Positions 54,960 to 63,977 of a DNA stretch of 64,000 nucleotides are shown here, one piece after another. The stretch lies in the NCBI GenBank assembly GCA_019694875.1, contig JAIBBC010000001.1, positions 186,001 through 250,000 of the forward strand. Reading direction: 5' to 3'. A model generated the notes under the pieces. It was given only the letters and a program-made list of their open reading frames with translations, made no database searches and was not told the DNA's origin. Within the stretch, counting starts at the first letter, position 1. Every line of letters starts with the position of its first letter. The position numbers and the translations under genes were made by a program. Source of the stretch: Cyclobacteriaceae bacterium (GTDB lineage Bacteria > Bacteroidota > Bacteroidia > Cytophagales > Cyclobacteriaceae).

Positions 54960-57316
54960 CAATTCCTGGAGATTATCTCGAACGTGCGCTCAAGTGTCTC
55001 CCCCGATTCATCTACTACGGTGAGGGTATGCTTTCCTTCGGGAGGGTTAATTGCCAAATGGTGAACCTTTTTTGTACTACCAGCAAACTCCCCATCGATA
55101 TGCCAGTATACCGTTGTGGTGCTGCTTCGATGTGCAAGTTCAAAAACCGCACTACCCGGCTTTCCGTCAAGATCGCGTGGTATGAAAATTTTTGCATTGG
55201 GTTTGGGATACACAAGATCCATAGATGCCACGGCCTGCAGGGGTTGACAGTCTGCCCGATATGGAGGCAATGGTTTGTAAGTGATGTTTTTTCCGCGATA
55301 GTAATATTCCTGAACAGGAGGAAGCACAAACCAGTTCTGCTGAACAACCCGGTCAAGTGATTCGCAATCGCTGTGTACCCTGAATTTTTTATTTGCACTT
55401 AAATGAATGCGTTTGTGAAACGTACACAACCCTGATGCCTGCCCCGCTGTAGCAACCAATACAGTGTCACCTTTCTCGCAATAAGGCCCAAACAGTTGAC
55501 CGCTCTTCGAGCATGTTATGAGCCTGCTCATTTCGGGCAGCGGCTTATTGAACCATCCCGATCCATCCAGTTGTGAAAAAATATCAAACATGACAGGTGC
55601 AGCTGTCTCTGTACCAGTAAGACCCGGACGACCTTCACCATCGGCATTACCGATCCAGACGCCCACGGCATACTGCGGAGTAACGCCAACTGCCCAGCCA
55701 TCGCGGAAGCCAAAGCTTGTACCGGTTTTCCACGCAATTTTTCTTGAACTCTTAAAGTATCGCCAGCCGGTTTCCTCTCCCGGGCGATAAACTTCTTTTA
55801 ACGCATCCATCGTTTCATAGATCGCTGCAGCATTTACCCATGAACTTTCACCTGTTACACTTTCGCCCAAGGGTTGCTTCACATAGATCGGTGAATGAAA
55901 GTCGCTTTTAACATACCGGCTTTTTCCGGGATACAAAAAATAATGGTTTAGCGTGCGAGCCATTGATGCATACATGCCTGTGATATCCCAAAGAGTTCCT
56001 TCCGCTCCTCCGAGGATGAGTGATAATCCATAGTGATCGGGAGTTTTATTTAGCGTATGGAATCCCATATTCTTTAACAGCTCATAGAATCGTTCGTAGC
56101 GATATTCTTTCAGCAGATAAACAGCCGGAACGTTAAGCGAACGAATCAATGCCTGATCGGCATGAACGACTCCGTCATAATCGCGCGAGAAGTTTTTGGG
56201 TGCAAAACCCTTTATCACAATCGGGATGTCGGGCAACAAAGACTTCGGAAGAATTTTTCCTTCATCAAGCATGGCAGCATACAGAAAGGGCTTCAAAATA
56301 CTTCCCGTACTTCGTGGCGCCGAAATTAAGTCGACATCGAACCCATGTTCCGCACCTGAATTAACATTGCCTGCGTACGCTAATACATTTCCGGTTTCAA
56401 CATCCAGTACAAGTGCACATGCATTATGAATCTGATTGCCTTTTAATTTTTGATAATGATCGTCCAGGATTTGCTCAACGCGTTCCTGAAGTTCTAACCG
56501 GATGGTGCTTTTGATTTTTTGTTGCGCTTTTCCATCAGCAGAAACCCGAAGTAATGCATGACGCGCAAGTCGCGGCAGCGGCAACGGCTCACCGGGTATC
56601 GGCTCGGTGATTGCCAACTGATACGTCAGCGAATCAATCAATTCGATGTCCTTAAGTTTGCGTAGCAGAGTATTTCTTTTCCGGGCAAGCTTATCGCGAT
56701 TTTTTCCGGGGTGGATTAACGCGGGAGAGTTTGGAAGTACCGCCAGCAATGCAGCTTCTGCCCATGACAAATCTTTCGGTTCGCGTCCAAAGTATCGCCA
56801 GCACGCAGCTTCAAGGCCTACCACGTTTCCGCCAAACGGAGCATGTGATGCGTACAGGGAGAGAATCTCTTTTTTTGAGTATCGGAATTGAAGTCGCGTA
56901 GCCAGAATTGATTCAATCACTTTTTCTAAAACGGTACGACCAGCTTCCTTCCGGTGCAACCGGATCACCTGCATGTCAATTGTACTGCCACCACTTACTA
57001 CACGACCTTCCGCAATATTCTTCCGCAGGGCGCGGCCCATGGAAAGCAAATCGACACCGGGATGACTGTAAAACCGTTTGTCTTCGTAGGCAATGAGTGC
57101 TTTTTCGAATTTATCCGGAACCTCGTTTAGTTCAGGGAACCTCCACTGACCATCCGTAGCGATGGAGGCACAAAGCAATCCGCCTTTAGCATCTTCCAGT
57201 ACAGTTGAGTAAGGTTCATCAAAAAGTTTATCGGGCAGGCAAAAATAGTAGATGATCGCAACGGCCAGCGAAAATACAAGCAGATAATACCGATACCGAA
57301 AAAGAAAACGTTTCAT
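54959..57316 (-). CDS. pbpC: Penicillin-binding protein 1C
   Basis: This 785-residue bifunctional enzyme makes and cross-links peptidoglycan. A single N-terminal membrane helix (about residues 9-27) precedes the GT51 glycosyltransferase with the catalytic glutamate in YEDKRFYSHPGVD and GGSTIDMQVIR. The transpeptidase domain has SxxK in STGSILKPFLYA, SLN as SxN and WKTGTSFGFRDGWAVG as KTG. The C-terminal domain is the PBP1C-type beta domain. The start MKRFLF is preferred because the frame upstream runs into the preceding gene. The macroglobulin gene upstream is its classical partner. Confidence 0.94.
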   Translation of the reverse strand: MKRFLFRYRYYLLVFSLAVAIIYYFCLPDKLFDEPYSTVLEDAKGGLLCASIATDGQWRFPELNEVPDKFEKALIAYEDKRFYSHPGVDLLSMGRALRKNIAEGRVVSGGSTIDMQVIRLHRKEAGRTVLEKVIESILATRLQFRYSKKEILSLYASHAPFGGNVVGLEAACWRYFGREPKDLSWAEAALLAVLPNSPALIHPGKNRDKLARKRNTLLRKLKDIELIDSLTYQLAITEPIPGEPLPLPRLARHALLRVSADGKAQQKIKSTIRLELQERVEQILDDHYQKLKGNQIHNACALVLDVETGNVLAYAGNVNSGAEHGFDVDLISAPRSTGSILKPFLYAAMLDEGKILPKSLLPDIPIVIKGFAPKNFSRDYDGVVHADQALIRSLNVPAVYLLKEYRYERFYELLKNMGFHTLNKTPDHYGLSLILGGAEGTLWDITGMYASMARTLNHYFLYPGKSRYVKSDFHSPIYVKQPLGESVTGESSWVNAAAIYETMDALKEVYRPGEETGWRYFKSSRKIAWKTGTSFGFRDGWAVGVTPQYAVGVWIGNADGEGRPGLTGTETAAPVMFDIFSQLDGSGWFNKPLPEMSRLITCSKSGQLFGPYCEKGDTVLVATAGQASGLCTFHKRIHLSANKKFRVHSDCESLDRVVQQNWFVLPPVQEYYYRGKNITYKPLPPYRADCQPLQAVASMDLVYPKPNAKIFIPRDLDGKPGSAVFELAHRSSTTTVYWHIDGEFAGSTKKVHHLAINPPEGKHTLTVVDESGETLERTFEIISRN

Positions 57317-57324
57317 CAAACCCG

Positions 57325-57753
57325 CTACTGCAGGCGGTTCGCGTGGCGGGATGCCAGGAGCCACTTGCCATTCTTTTGAATGTAAAACTCAGTGTATTTA
57401 AGTTCAAGGTCCAGGTCTTTTCCGTCAAGCGCGACCTTAAATTTGCCCCGGCCTATGATTACTGCTGATCCCTGATACATTCTGGCCGAAGCTTCAACCA
57501 CCTCTATTGACTTATAGCGCAGCTTGCCCGATTTGATGTCATTGATAAACTCCGTTTTCGTTTCAGGCCAGCCATTGGAGTGGATGAACACCATCCGGTC
57601 GTCAAGCACCGACTCCAGCGAATCGAAATTCATGGCTATCATCCACTGGAATTTCTTTTTTGAAAGATCAATTATTCGCTGCTCCTGCGCGGTCTGACTC
57701 ATCGCCACAAGCGAAGTCATTCCCAGAAAAATTATTAAAAGAGTTTTTCTCAT
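57325..57753 (-). CDS. Exported NTF2-like (DUF4440/SnoaL-type) protein
   Basis: This 142-residue protein has a signal peptide (MRKTLLIIFLGMTSLVAMSQ) followed by an NTF2-like cone fold: helix EQRIIDLSKKKFQWMI, then FDSLESVLDDRMVFIHSNGW and strands ending FYIQKNGKWLLASRHANRL. This pattern fits DUF4440, a family of small exported proteins mostly without known function. It is encoded between the macroglobulin and pbpC genes, eight bases upstream of pbpC, so it may belong to that wall-related system. The start at 57753 gives the signal peptide; 57807 does not. A terminator hairpin lies between it and the macroglobulin gene. Confidence 0.85.
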   Translation of the reverse strand: MRKTLLIIFLGMTSLVAMSQTAQEQRIIDLSKKKFQWMIAMNFDSLESVLDDRMVFIHSNGWPETKTEFINDIKSGKLRYKSIEVVEASARMYQGSAVIIGRGKFKVALDGKDLDLELKYTEFYIQKNGKWLLASRHANRLQ

Positions 57754-57761
57754 AGAATTAG

Positions 57762-57790
57762 AAAAGGGCCCTGTATCAAACAGAGCCCCC
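57762..57790 (-). terminator. Terminator after the macroglobulin gene
   Basis: GGGCTCTGT and ACAGGGCCC form a 9-bp stem (one G-T pair) with a five-base loop, followed by CTTTTC on the minus strand. The T run is short, so readthrough into the NTF2-like gene and pbpC is possible. Confidence 0.65.
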
Positions 57791-57796
57791 GAATGT

Positions 57797-60700
57797 TTAT
57801 TGTACACCTGCAGCTTTTACAACTTCCACAACCTGTCCCCTTTTGCGTGCATAAATCGACTTGTCGTACATAGCTTCACAGCTTACAGCCGGAAGATAGT
57901 ATGTACCGCCATAGGTTGCCGTGAGGCTGACCCGGAACGTTTTCGCCTTTCCTTTATACAAATCAAAAAATGTGTAAACACGGTCGTCACGGATATCCTG
58001 GTAGGTGAAGCTGCTGTTCTCCAGCGTTTGCTGATCACCATCCAACCGAAGGTTATTGATCTCCCAGCCTGACGGGAAAATCTGCGACAACGCAAGGTTT
58101 TCATACCCATCGCGAACGCCCGGATGGCTCACCGTTACAACCGCAATAAATTCAGTGCCTTGCTCAAGTCGTGAAGGATCAAGCGAAGACCCGTCTTCAT
58201 CGGTATAGTAAATATTCACATTCAGATTCGATTCAGCATCTTCTTCAGCTCCACGCGCAGGAGTTCCCTGCATAATCAGGCGGGTATACAAAGCGCCCTT
58301 GCTTTCACTCTTGATCTGTACGCTTCCTTTGTTCGATCCATCGATTGGTACAGTAATCTGCGAGATCGGTTGCGCACTGCCCACAGAAACAGTTTTTCCG
58401 TTGTTAAGCGTGTACTCAAATTTCAACTCGCTCTTTTCAGAACCCGCAAATTGCGATACGGCTTTTAAACAGTATGCAACTTCCTGTGTGCTCATCCAGC
58501 TGTACGGATTGCTGAGCGCCCCCGCGACTTCTTTGAACACTTGTAACCCGCGCGTACGATCGCCCAGTAAGGTTAATGTTTCAAGAATCAGTGCGCGGTC
58601 GCGAACATCCGAACCGTAGGTGTAACCCAGTTCACGATAAGGTTTTACCGCAGGCGACAAACTTGCCACCAACTTTTTAGCAGCCTCCAGCTGACCTGCT
58701 TTTGCATACGAAGCGGCCAATAACCATGTACCCGTTGTAGAAAGGTTGGATATTTCACGAAGGCGGTTCATCGCGCCAAGTTCCGGTGAGCCTGAAACAG
58801 CCAGCGTATACAAACGATACGCCTGCATCACATCATCGTTGTAGTAACTGTCGGAGTTGCGCCATTCCAGAGCCTTATCTTTTTGATACTTCTTCCAGCG
58901 TTTGATCATGTCGGCAGGAACAAAGTATCCCTTCTCTCCTGCTTCAACCAGGAAGTGGCCAGCATACGAAGAGCCCCATTCACTCGCATCATTCTGTCCC
59001 GGCCAGTATGCAAATCCGCCCGAGCGGGTCAAGAATGATTTAAGCCGTTCGATGCCCGCAGTTACGTTTATCTGAACTTTCGCTTTTTCTGTTTCGGTCA
59101 GTTCTCTTATCCGGTCAAGATAAAGTTGCGGGAACACCGAAGAGGTTGTCTGCTCGATACATCCATACGGATAATGAATCAGGTAATCGAGCCGCGATCC
59201 GAGGTTAATCGGAGGCATGCTCGACACTTCAAGAACAGCCGAATTAGTACCGACAATTCCGATCGGTGTGATCGGTGAATTCCAGCTCTTGCCAGCATCA
59301 ACAACCGATTCGATAATTTTTGTTACCGGAGGGTTTGGGTTGCGCACTTCTATTTCAATTACATCGGAAGCCTTGAAGTTGCCGGACGAAGCCGTCACTT
59401 CAACTTTTGCAATTCCAATCGCGCTCTTCACTGCTAAGTCAAAATCAACTGTCATGTCGCCTGCAGGACTCATCGTTACTGTTTGACTGGACGATCCGGT
59501 TACCGAAACAGGTCCGGTTATCTTCACATCAACCTTCACGTTGCGGATTCCTTTTTCCTGGGTGAACAGTGTCACCGGTAACTTCAATGTCTCTTCCGGA
59601 CCGAGCACCCGTGGCAAAGTAGCCAGCACCATCAATGGCTTGCGCACCGGTGTGGCTTTATCAGTCTTACCATATGCACCTTCATAACCGGCAACTACCA
59701 TCGTTTTCACCGATCCGATGTACTGCGGCATGGTAAACGTGTGCGATTTGGTGTCTCCTTTATCAAGTGTGAATGGCCCGAAGAATTTTACCACTGGTTT
59801 AAAGCGGTTTGCACGCGGATCATCTTCTTTTGCTGCAAGGTCGGCATCACCACCAATCGCCAGCAGGCGTTCAATCCGTGAACCGAATGCGCCCATTACT
59901 TCATCATACAAATCCCAGGTTCGTACACCGAGCGCTTCGCGGGCATAGAACCGGCTCCATGCATCCGGAGTTTTAAAGCGCGTAATGTCGAGCAGACCTT
60001 CGTCAACCATCGCCACGGTATAGGTCATCTTACGGCCTTCTTTTTCCGAAATTTTGATCGTTACTTTTTCACCGGGTTCAAGTACATCGGGCATGCTGAT
60101 CTGAGGCTGCAAATGCGTTGCCGGATCCTCCACACCAATCGCTGTTACGCCATACAAACGGATTGGCCGGTCGTTTTCGGTTTGCGCATGGGGTTGTAAC
60201 AACGATACATGTGCATACACGTTAGGCGCCATCTCCGATGTAGCATCAAAGCTGAATTTGTTTTCGCCCTGGTGAGTTTCAACCCAGTAGGTTTTCAACA
60301 CTTTGCTTCCGCTTTCAATGCTGATCAGTGCACGGCCCTGACCCGTTCCCGGGATCGTGAGGTTAATTTTTTCACCGATGTTGTACGATGGCTTGTCGGC
60401 ATTAAACGATAGCATCGTTGCTCCGCCTGAATTATCCTCTTCACGCATGCGGCTGTACCAGCCCGGTTCGTCAACATAAATAATCTGGCCGGTGCAGTGT
60501 CCCGATTCCGGATCGCAGGCACGAATAAAATATCGGCCATGTTCCGGAGATTTTATCTGGAAATTCCACGAGCCCTTTCCATTCGCGGTAGTTACCGTTC
60601 CGGTTTTTATTACCTGTGCATAGGATCCCTCAACATAGTTAGCAAGGTAATCGCTTGAATTATCCCACCACCAGCGCCAGTTGAGTTTGTAAATGTTGAC

Positions 60701-63385
60701 GTCCAGTTTCCTCGACAGCGGATTACCACTTGCATCCACAGTAGCAAATTCAACCTTATGCGTAGTGTCGGAATACAATACGCCTGTGTATGGCTCACCT
60801 TCCGGAGTCTTGATCCCTACATACGCATCGTACGGTGAGTAAGGGAGGACAAACCTGTCGATGCTGAAGTTTCCGCTTTCTTCGTACACCTTACCTTTAA
60901 ATACCGCGTTGAGGAAGCCGGGTGCTGCAGATGAAAGTTCGAGATTCGCATCAACGTTAGCGTGGCCTTCAGCGTCTGTTGATCCTTCGTATACCAATAT
61001 CGATTCGCTGCTGAACTGTCGGGAAGGATCTTCAAAACCGTAGTCCTGATATTTCGCAAATGTGGTCGGCACTTTCAACAGCATCACTTCAAACTCTGCC
61101 TTCAGGTTCCGGCCGGGTGCACCGTGCAGCCACTTCACATCCAGTGTTCCGGTTACGTTGGGTGAGGTTAACCGTTCTGTACCAAAATCAAGGTTGATTT
61201 TCAAACGGTTGGGTTTAACGGTTTCAATTTTTATGTTCTGGTTGAACTCTGTCCCGCCTACTTTAATGCGGGCTGTCCAGTTACCGGTTGGAGCATCGGG
61301 CTTGGTAGATGTTGTAAAGTTGTAGAAACCATTCTCGGAAGTTGAGCGAACAATCCGGTTAACAACCTGGCCTTGCGGGTTCTGAAGCTCAAACACTACC
61401 GGATGTGCTGCTGGTAACGTTTTGGCTTTGTCTTCCAGAATAAATGAGAGGTGCAGCGTATCGCCCGGGCGCCAAACGCCACGTTCGCCATACAAAAATC
61501 CTTTCAGGCCTTTTTGAACAAACTCCCCGGAAACATCAAAGTTGCTTAACGAAAGTGAATTGCCATCATTAAGCGTGAGATAGCCGCGTTGCGCGCCATT
61601 TTTTGCAACGAGCACGTACGGCTTTCCTTTCGTCTTTACTTCCGCCTTACCATCTGAATCCGTTGTAGCCGTACCAACAACCTGCTGCTGGTAATCGTAT
61701 ATATCTACCTGAATGCCCGAAAGCGGCTCGGTTGTTTTAAGATCGGTTACAAAAATCAAGGTGTTGCCATCGCTGCCACTCTTGGCGAGCAGACCTAGAT
61801 CAGACGCCAGAATATTTCTGCGCACCGTACGACTTGATGTATAATACGATGAATGGCATGGATTATCCCGTTGCTCCCAGTCGTAGTCATCACCATAATA
61901 ATAGTCTTCGTATTCATAGTACTCATAATCGCCATCGTAGCCTGAGTAGTCATCATACGTATCTTCCTGATCATCTTCTATTTCTTCCAGGTTGTCATCT
62001 GATCCGGACTCCTCACAGAAATAAGTAGAGTAAGATTTTTTGAAGCTGAACTTCACCTGGTAGATGGCGCCCGGCTCGCTATTGATGAGCTTGGCGATAT
62101 CAAGCGTGAAGCGGTTCCATTTGCCGAGATCGGTAACGCCTGAATTGTCGAGGGCTACGGTCTTTTTCAGAATTGATTTGCCAACGCGTCTTAACTCCTG
62201 CCGACCTGAAAGACTGTTCACCTGCAGGAACTGGAGTACGTTATTTTCAAAAATTTTAATGATCTCAACATCAACCGACCGAAGGTTTACGGCTTCAAAT
62301 GGAAGTACAAGTCCGTCTGTGCTTGGAAGGATCACACCTTTTCCGGCAATTTTTACTTCAGGCTTCAGCTGTTCGAACATCACTTCCCAGGTAGCACGCT
62401 TGCTCATTCTGTAATCAAGAATGTTGCGCACACCCGCTTCAACCGAAACGATTTTGCTTCCCGCAAGACGGGCCGAAGGGTAAACCCAGATTTCGTTATC
62501 GTGGATGTCGAAGTCGAGACTGGCTGCTTCCGGGATGCTGATCAAACCAGTAAGCTCCTGTTTTTCTTTCAATGGATCAGAAAACTGGAGGATAACATAC
62601 TGGGTAGGATTCTGAACAACTTTTGCATTTACGATTTTAAAATCACCAAGTGCCGGGATCTCAATGTCTTGTGCATCGTCACGATTAACCCCGAGCGGAG
62701 AACCTTTCACCGTCAGATTCACGGTGCTTGCCTGATCCTTACGGGAAACATCTTCAATCACAAAGTTGTGCTGCTTGCCATCCAGTCCATGAACCCATGA
62801 CACCTTCAGGGAACTGTTGTCCTGTTTGGCTTCCAGCATTTTTTCGATAATGTCTTTCTCTGCGAAGTCGGCTGTGTTCAACACGCCTTCTATCTTCTGC
62901 CGCTTCAGTTCCGTTTTTACGTACGGCTTAATGTTGTCAATGGAAGTCTCAAAATTCTGCGGGATAACCTGGAATGAATATTTGAACTCCTTAAGTTCAT
63001 TCGGAACGGTGGTCAGTTTTGAAAGTTTAAACGTAGCCTCATATACCTGGCCGGAAGTAAGACGGGCGTCCGGACGGAATTCAACCGTGCGGGCATCAAC
63101 CCAGTATGTTTTTCCCTTTATGGAAGGACTAAAATCAAAAAGGTCAACGGAAGTCTCCGAGCCAATCGCGGCTGAATCGGCCGTGTTATTGGTTAGCACA
63201 ATCAGCAATTTGGATCCGGAAGGGACTACGCCTGCCGTGTACGATGAGATATACTCCCCAAATGCCGGGTTGATGTAATTGGCGACCGGCTTGTTCTTAT
63301 TATTAACGAAGAAATAAATACCGAGTACCACTACAGCAAGGCCAGCGATGCCAATGGCGATCTTTTTCCAGGGGAGGTTTTTCAT
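57797..63385 (-). CDS. Bacterial alpha-2-macroglobulin with intact thioester
   Basis: This 1862-residue protein has a membrane anchor at residues 8-27 and then macroglobulin-like beta domains. The thioester motif is intact as GCIEQ, with Cys1409 and Gln1412, so it can bind attacking proteases covalently. Bacterial members are periplasmic or membrane-bound and are thought to protect the wall; they are often encoded with PBP1C, as yfhM and pbpC in E. coli and as here. No lipobox is seen. Between Cys457 and Cys510 it carries an unusual stretch of about 52 residues made mostly of Asp, Glu and Tyr. It is longer than the E. coli protein (about 1650 residues). Confidence 0.93.
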   Translation of the reverse strand: MKNLPWKKIAIGIAGLAVVVLGIYFFVNNKNKPVANYINPAFGEYISSYTAGVVPSGSKLLIVLTNNTADSAAIGSETSVDLFDFSPSIKGKTYWVDARTVEFRPDARLTSGQVYEATFKLSKLTTVPNELKEFKYSFQVIPQNFETSIDNIKPYVKTELKRQKIEGVLNTADFAEKDIIEKMLEAKQDNSSLKVSWVHGLDGKQHNFVIEDVSRKDQASTVNLTVKGSPLGVNRDDAQDIEIPALGDFKIVNAKVVQNPTQYVILQFSDPLKEKQELTGLISIPEAASLDFDIHDNEIWVYPSARLAGSKIVSVEAGVRNILDYRMSKRATWEVMFEQLKPEVKIAGKGVILPSTDGLVLPFEAVNLRSVDVEIIKIFENNVLQFLQVNSLSGRQELRRVGKSILKKTVALDNSGVTDLGKWNRFTLDIAKLINSEPGAIYQVKFSFKKSYSTYFCEESGSDDNLEEIEDDQEDTYDDYSGYDGDYEYYEYEDYYYGDDYDWEQRDNPCHSSYYTSSRTVRRNILASDLGLLAKSGSDGNTLIFVTDLKTTEPLSGIQVDIYDYQQQVVGTATTDSDGKAEVKTKGKPYVLVAKNGAQRGYLTLNDGNSLSLSNFDVSGEFVQKGLKGFLYGERGVWRPGDTLHLSFILEDKAKTLPAAHPVVFELQNPQGQVVNRIVRSTSENGFYNFTTSTKPDAPTGNWTARIKVGGTEFNQNIKIETVKPNRLKINLDFGTERLTSPNVTGTLDVKWLHGAPGRNLKAEFEVMLLKVPTTFAKYQDYGFEDPSRQFSSESILVYEGSTDAEGHANVDANLELSSAAPGFLNAVFKGKVYEESGNFSIDRFVLPYSPYDAYVGIKTPEGEPYTGVLYSDTTHKVEFATVDASGNPLSRKLDVNIYKLNWRWWWDNSSDYLANYVEGSYAQVIKTGTVTTANGKGSWNFQIKSPEHGRYFIRACDPESGHCTGQIIYVDEPGWYSRMREEDNSGGATMLSFNADKPSYNIGEKINLTIPGTGQGRALISIESGSKVLKTYWVETHQGENKFSFDATSEMAPNVYAHVSLLQPHAQTENDRPIRLYGVTAIGVEDPATHLQPQISMPDVLEPGEKVTIKISEKEGRKMTYTVAMVDEGLLDITRFKTPDAWSRFYAREALGVRTWDLYDEVMGAFGSRIERLLAIGGDADLAAKEDDPRANRFKPVVKFFGPFTLDKGDTKSHTFTMPQYIGSVKTMVVAGYEGAYGKTDKATPVRKPLMVLATLPRVLGPEETLKLPVTLFTQEKGIRNVKVDVKITGPVSVTGSSSQTVTMSPAGDMTVDFDLAVKSAIGIAKVEVTASSGNFKASDVIEIEVRNPNPPVTKIIESVVDAGKSWNSPITPIGIVGTNSAVLEVSSMPPINLGSRLDYLIHYPYGCIEQTTSSVFPQLYLDRIRELTETEKAKVQINVTAGIERLKSFLTRSGGFAYWPGQNDASEWGSSYAGHFLVEAGEKGYFVPADMIKRWKKYQKDKALEWRNSDSYYNDDVMQAYRLYTLAVSGSPELGAMNRLREISNLSTTGTWLLAASYAKAGQLEAAKKLVASLSPAVKPYRELGYTYGSDVRDRALILETLTLLGDRTRGLQVFKEVAGALSNPYSWMSTQEVAYCLKAVSQFAGSEKSELKFEYTLNNGKTVSVGSAQPISQITVPIDGSNKGSVQIKSESKGALYTRLIMQGTPARGAEEDAESNLNVNIYYTDEDGSSLDPSRLEQGTEFIAVVTVSHPGVRDGYENLALSQIFPSGWEINNLRLDGDQQTLENSSFTYQDIRDDRVYTFFDLYKGKAKTFRVSLTATYGGTYYLPAVSCEAMYDKSIYARKRGQVVEVVKAAGVQ

Positions 63386-63434
63386 AAAAAACTGAGGTTA
63401 TTATTAAGGAGTTTGAATATCCGAAAAAATAAGG

Positions 63435-63476
63435 TTGACGATAACGAATTGCCGTCAAAATATTTTTTTGACGATA
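63435..63476. promoter_or_regulatory. Possible operator with three TTGACG units
   Basis: TTGACGATA occurs at 63435-63443 and 63468-63476, and the inverted unit CGTCAA lies between at 63453-63458. CGTCAAAA (63453-63460) and TTTTGACG (63466-63473) also form a perfect hairpin. The cluster lies between the divergent macroglobulin and dtd genes and could be a regulator site for one or both. Confidence 0.4.
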
Positions 63477-63513
63477 GTTGGGGGCAATAATTCCGGTTGG
63501 TGCCGGGCGTTAG

Positions 63514-63521
63514 TATATTTC
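63514..63521 (+). promoter_or_regulatory. -7-like promoter box for dtd
   Basis: TATATTTC differs from TAnnTTTG at the last base and ends three bases before the dtd ATG, predicting a leaderless transcript. Confidence 0.45.
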
Positions 63522-63524
63522 ACC

Positions 63525-63977
63525 ATGATCGCAGTTATTCAACGGGTGTCTTCCGCTTCGGTGGAGATTGAAAAGCAGGTGAAGTCGAGCATCGGAAAAG
63601 GATTGCTGGTGCTGGCAGGCATTGAAGATGCCGATGGCCCGGAGGACATTGAATGGCTGGCCGGCAAGATTGTGAACCTGCGGATTTTTAATGACGCTGA
63701 AGGCGTAATGAACGTGAGCGTTAAAGACGATGGCGGTGATATTATTGTGGTAAGCCAGTTTACGCTCCACGCCAGTACAAAGAAGGGCAACCGGCCTTCT
63801 TATATTAAAGCATCCAAACCCGAGATTGCGATTCCGCTGTACGAGAAGTTTGTTAAAGCCGTGGAGGCGTTGTTGGAAAAGCCCGTCCAGACCGGAGAGT
63901 TCGGTGCCGACATGAAAGTTAGTCTGCTGAATGATGGGCCCGTCACCATTGTTATAGACACGAAAGACAGGAAGTAA
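63525..63977 (+). CDS. dtd: D-aminoacyl-tRNA deacylase
   Basis: This 150-residue enzyme removes D-amino acids (and glycine) wrongly attached to tRNA. It starts MIAVIQRVSSASVEIE, carries the catalytic-site motif SQFTL, and the second motif NDGPVTI contains the Gly-Pro that excludes L-amino acids. The start at 63525 follows the family and a nearby -7 box; an in-frame ATG at 63435 is rejected. The remaining 23 bases of the window after its stop hold nothing recognisable apart from a final ATG. Confidence 0.95.
   Translation: MIAVIQRVSSASVEIEKQVKSSIGKGLLVLAGIEDADGPEDIEWLAGKIVNLRIFNDAEGVMNVSVKDDGGDIIVVSQFTLHASTKKGNRPSYIKASKPEIAIPLYEKFVKAVEALLEKPVQTGEFGADMKVSLLNDGPVTIVIDTKDRK

Noticed and set aside
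57317-57364. Longer start for pbpC
   Set aside because: It runs into the NTF2-like gene and adds a proline-rich tail before the true membrane anchor.
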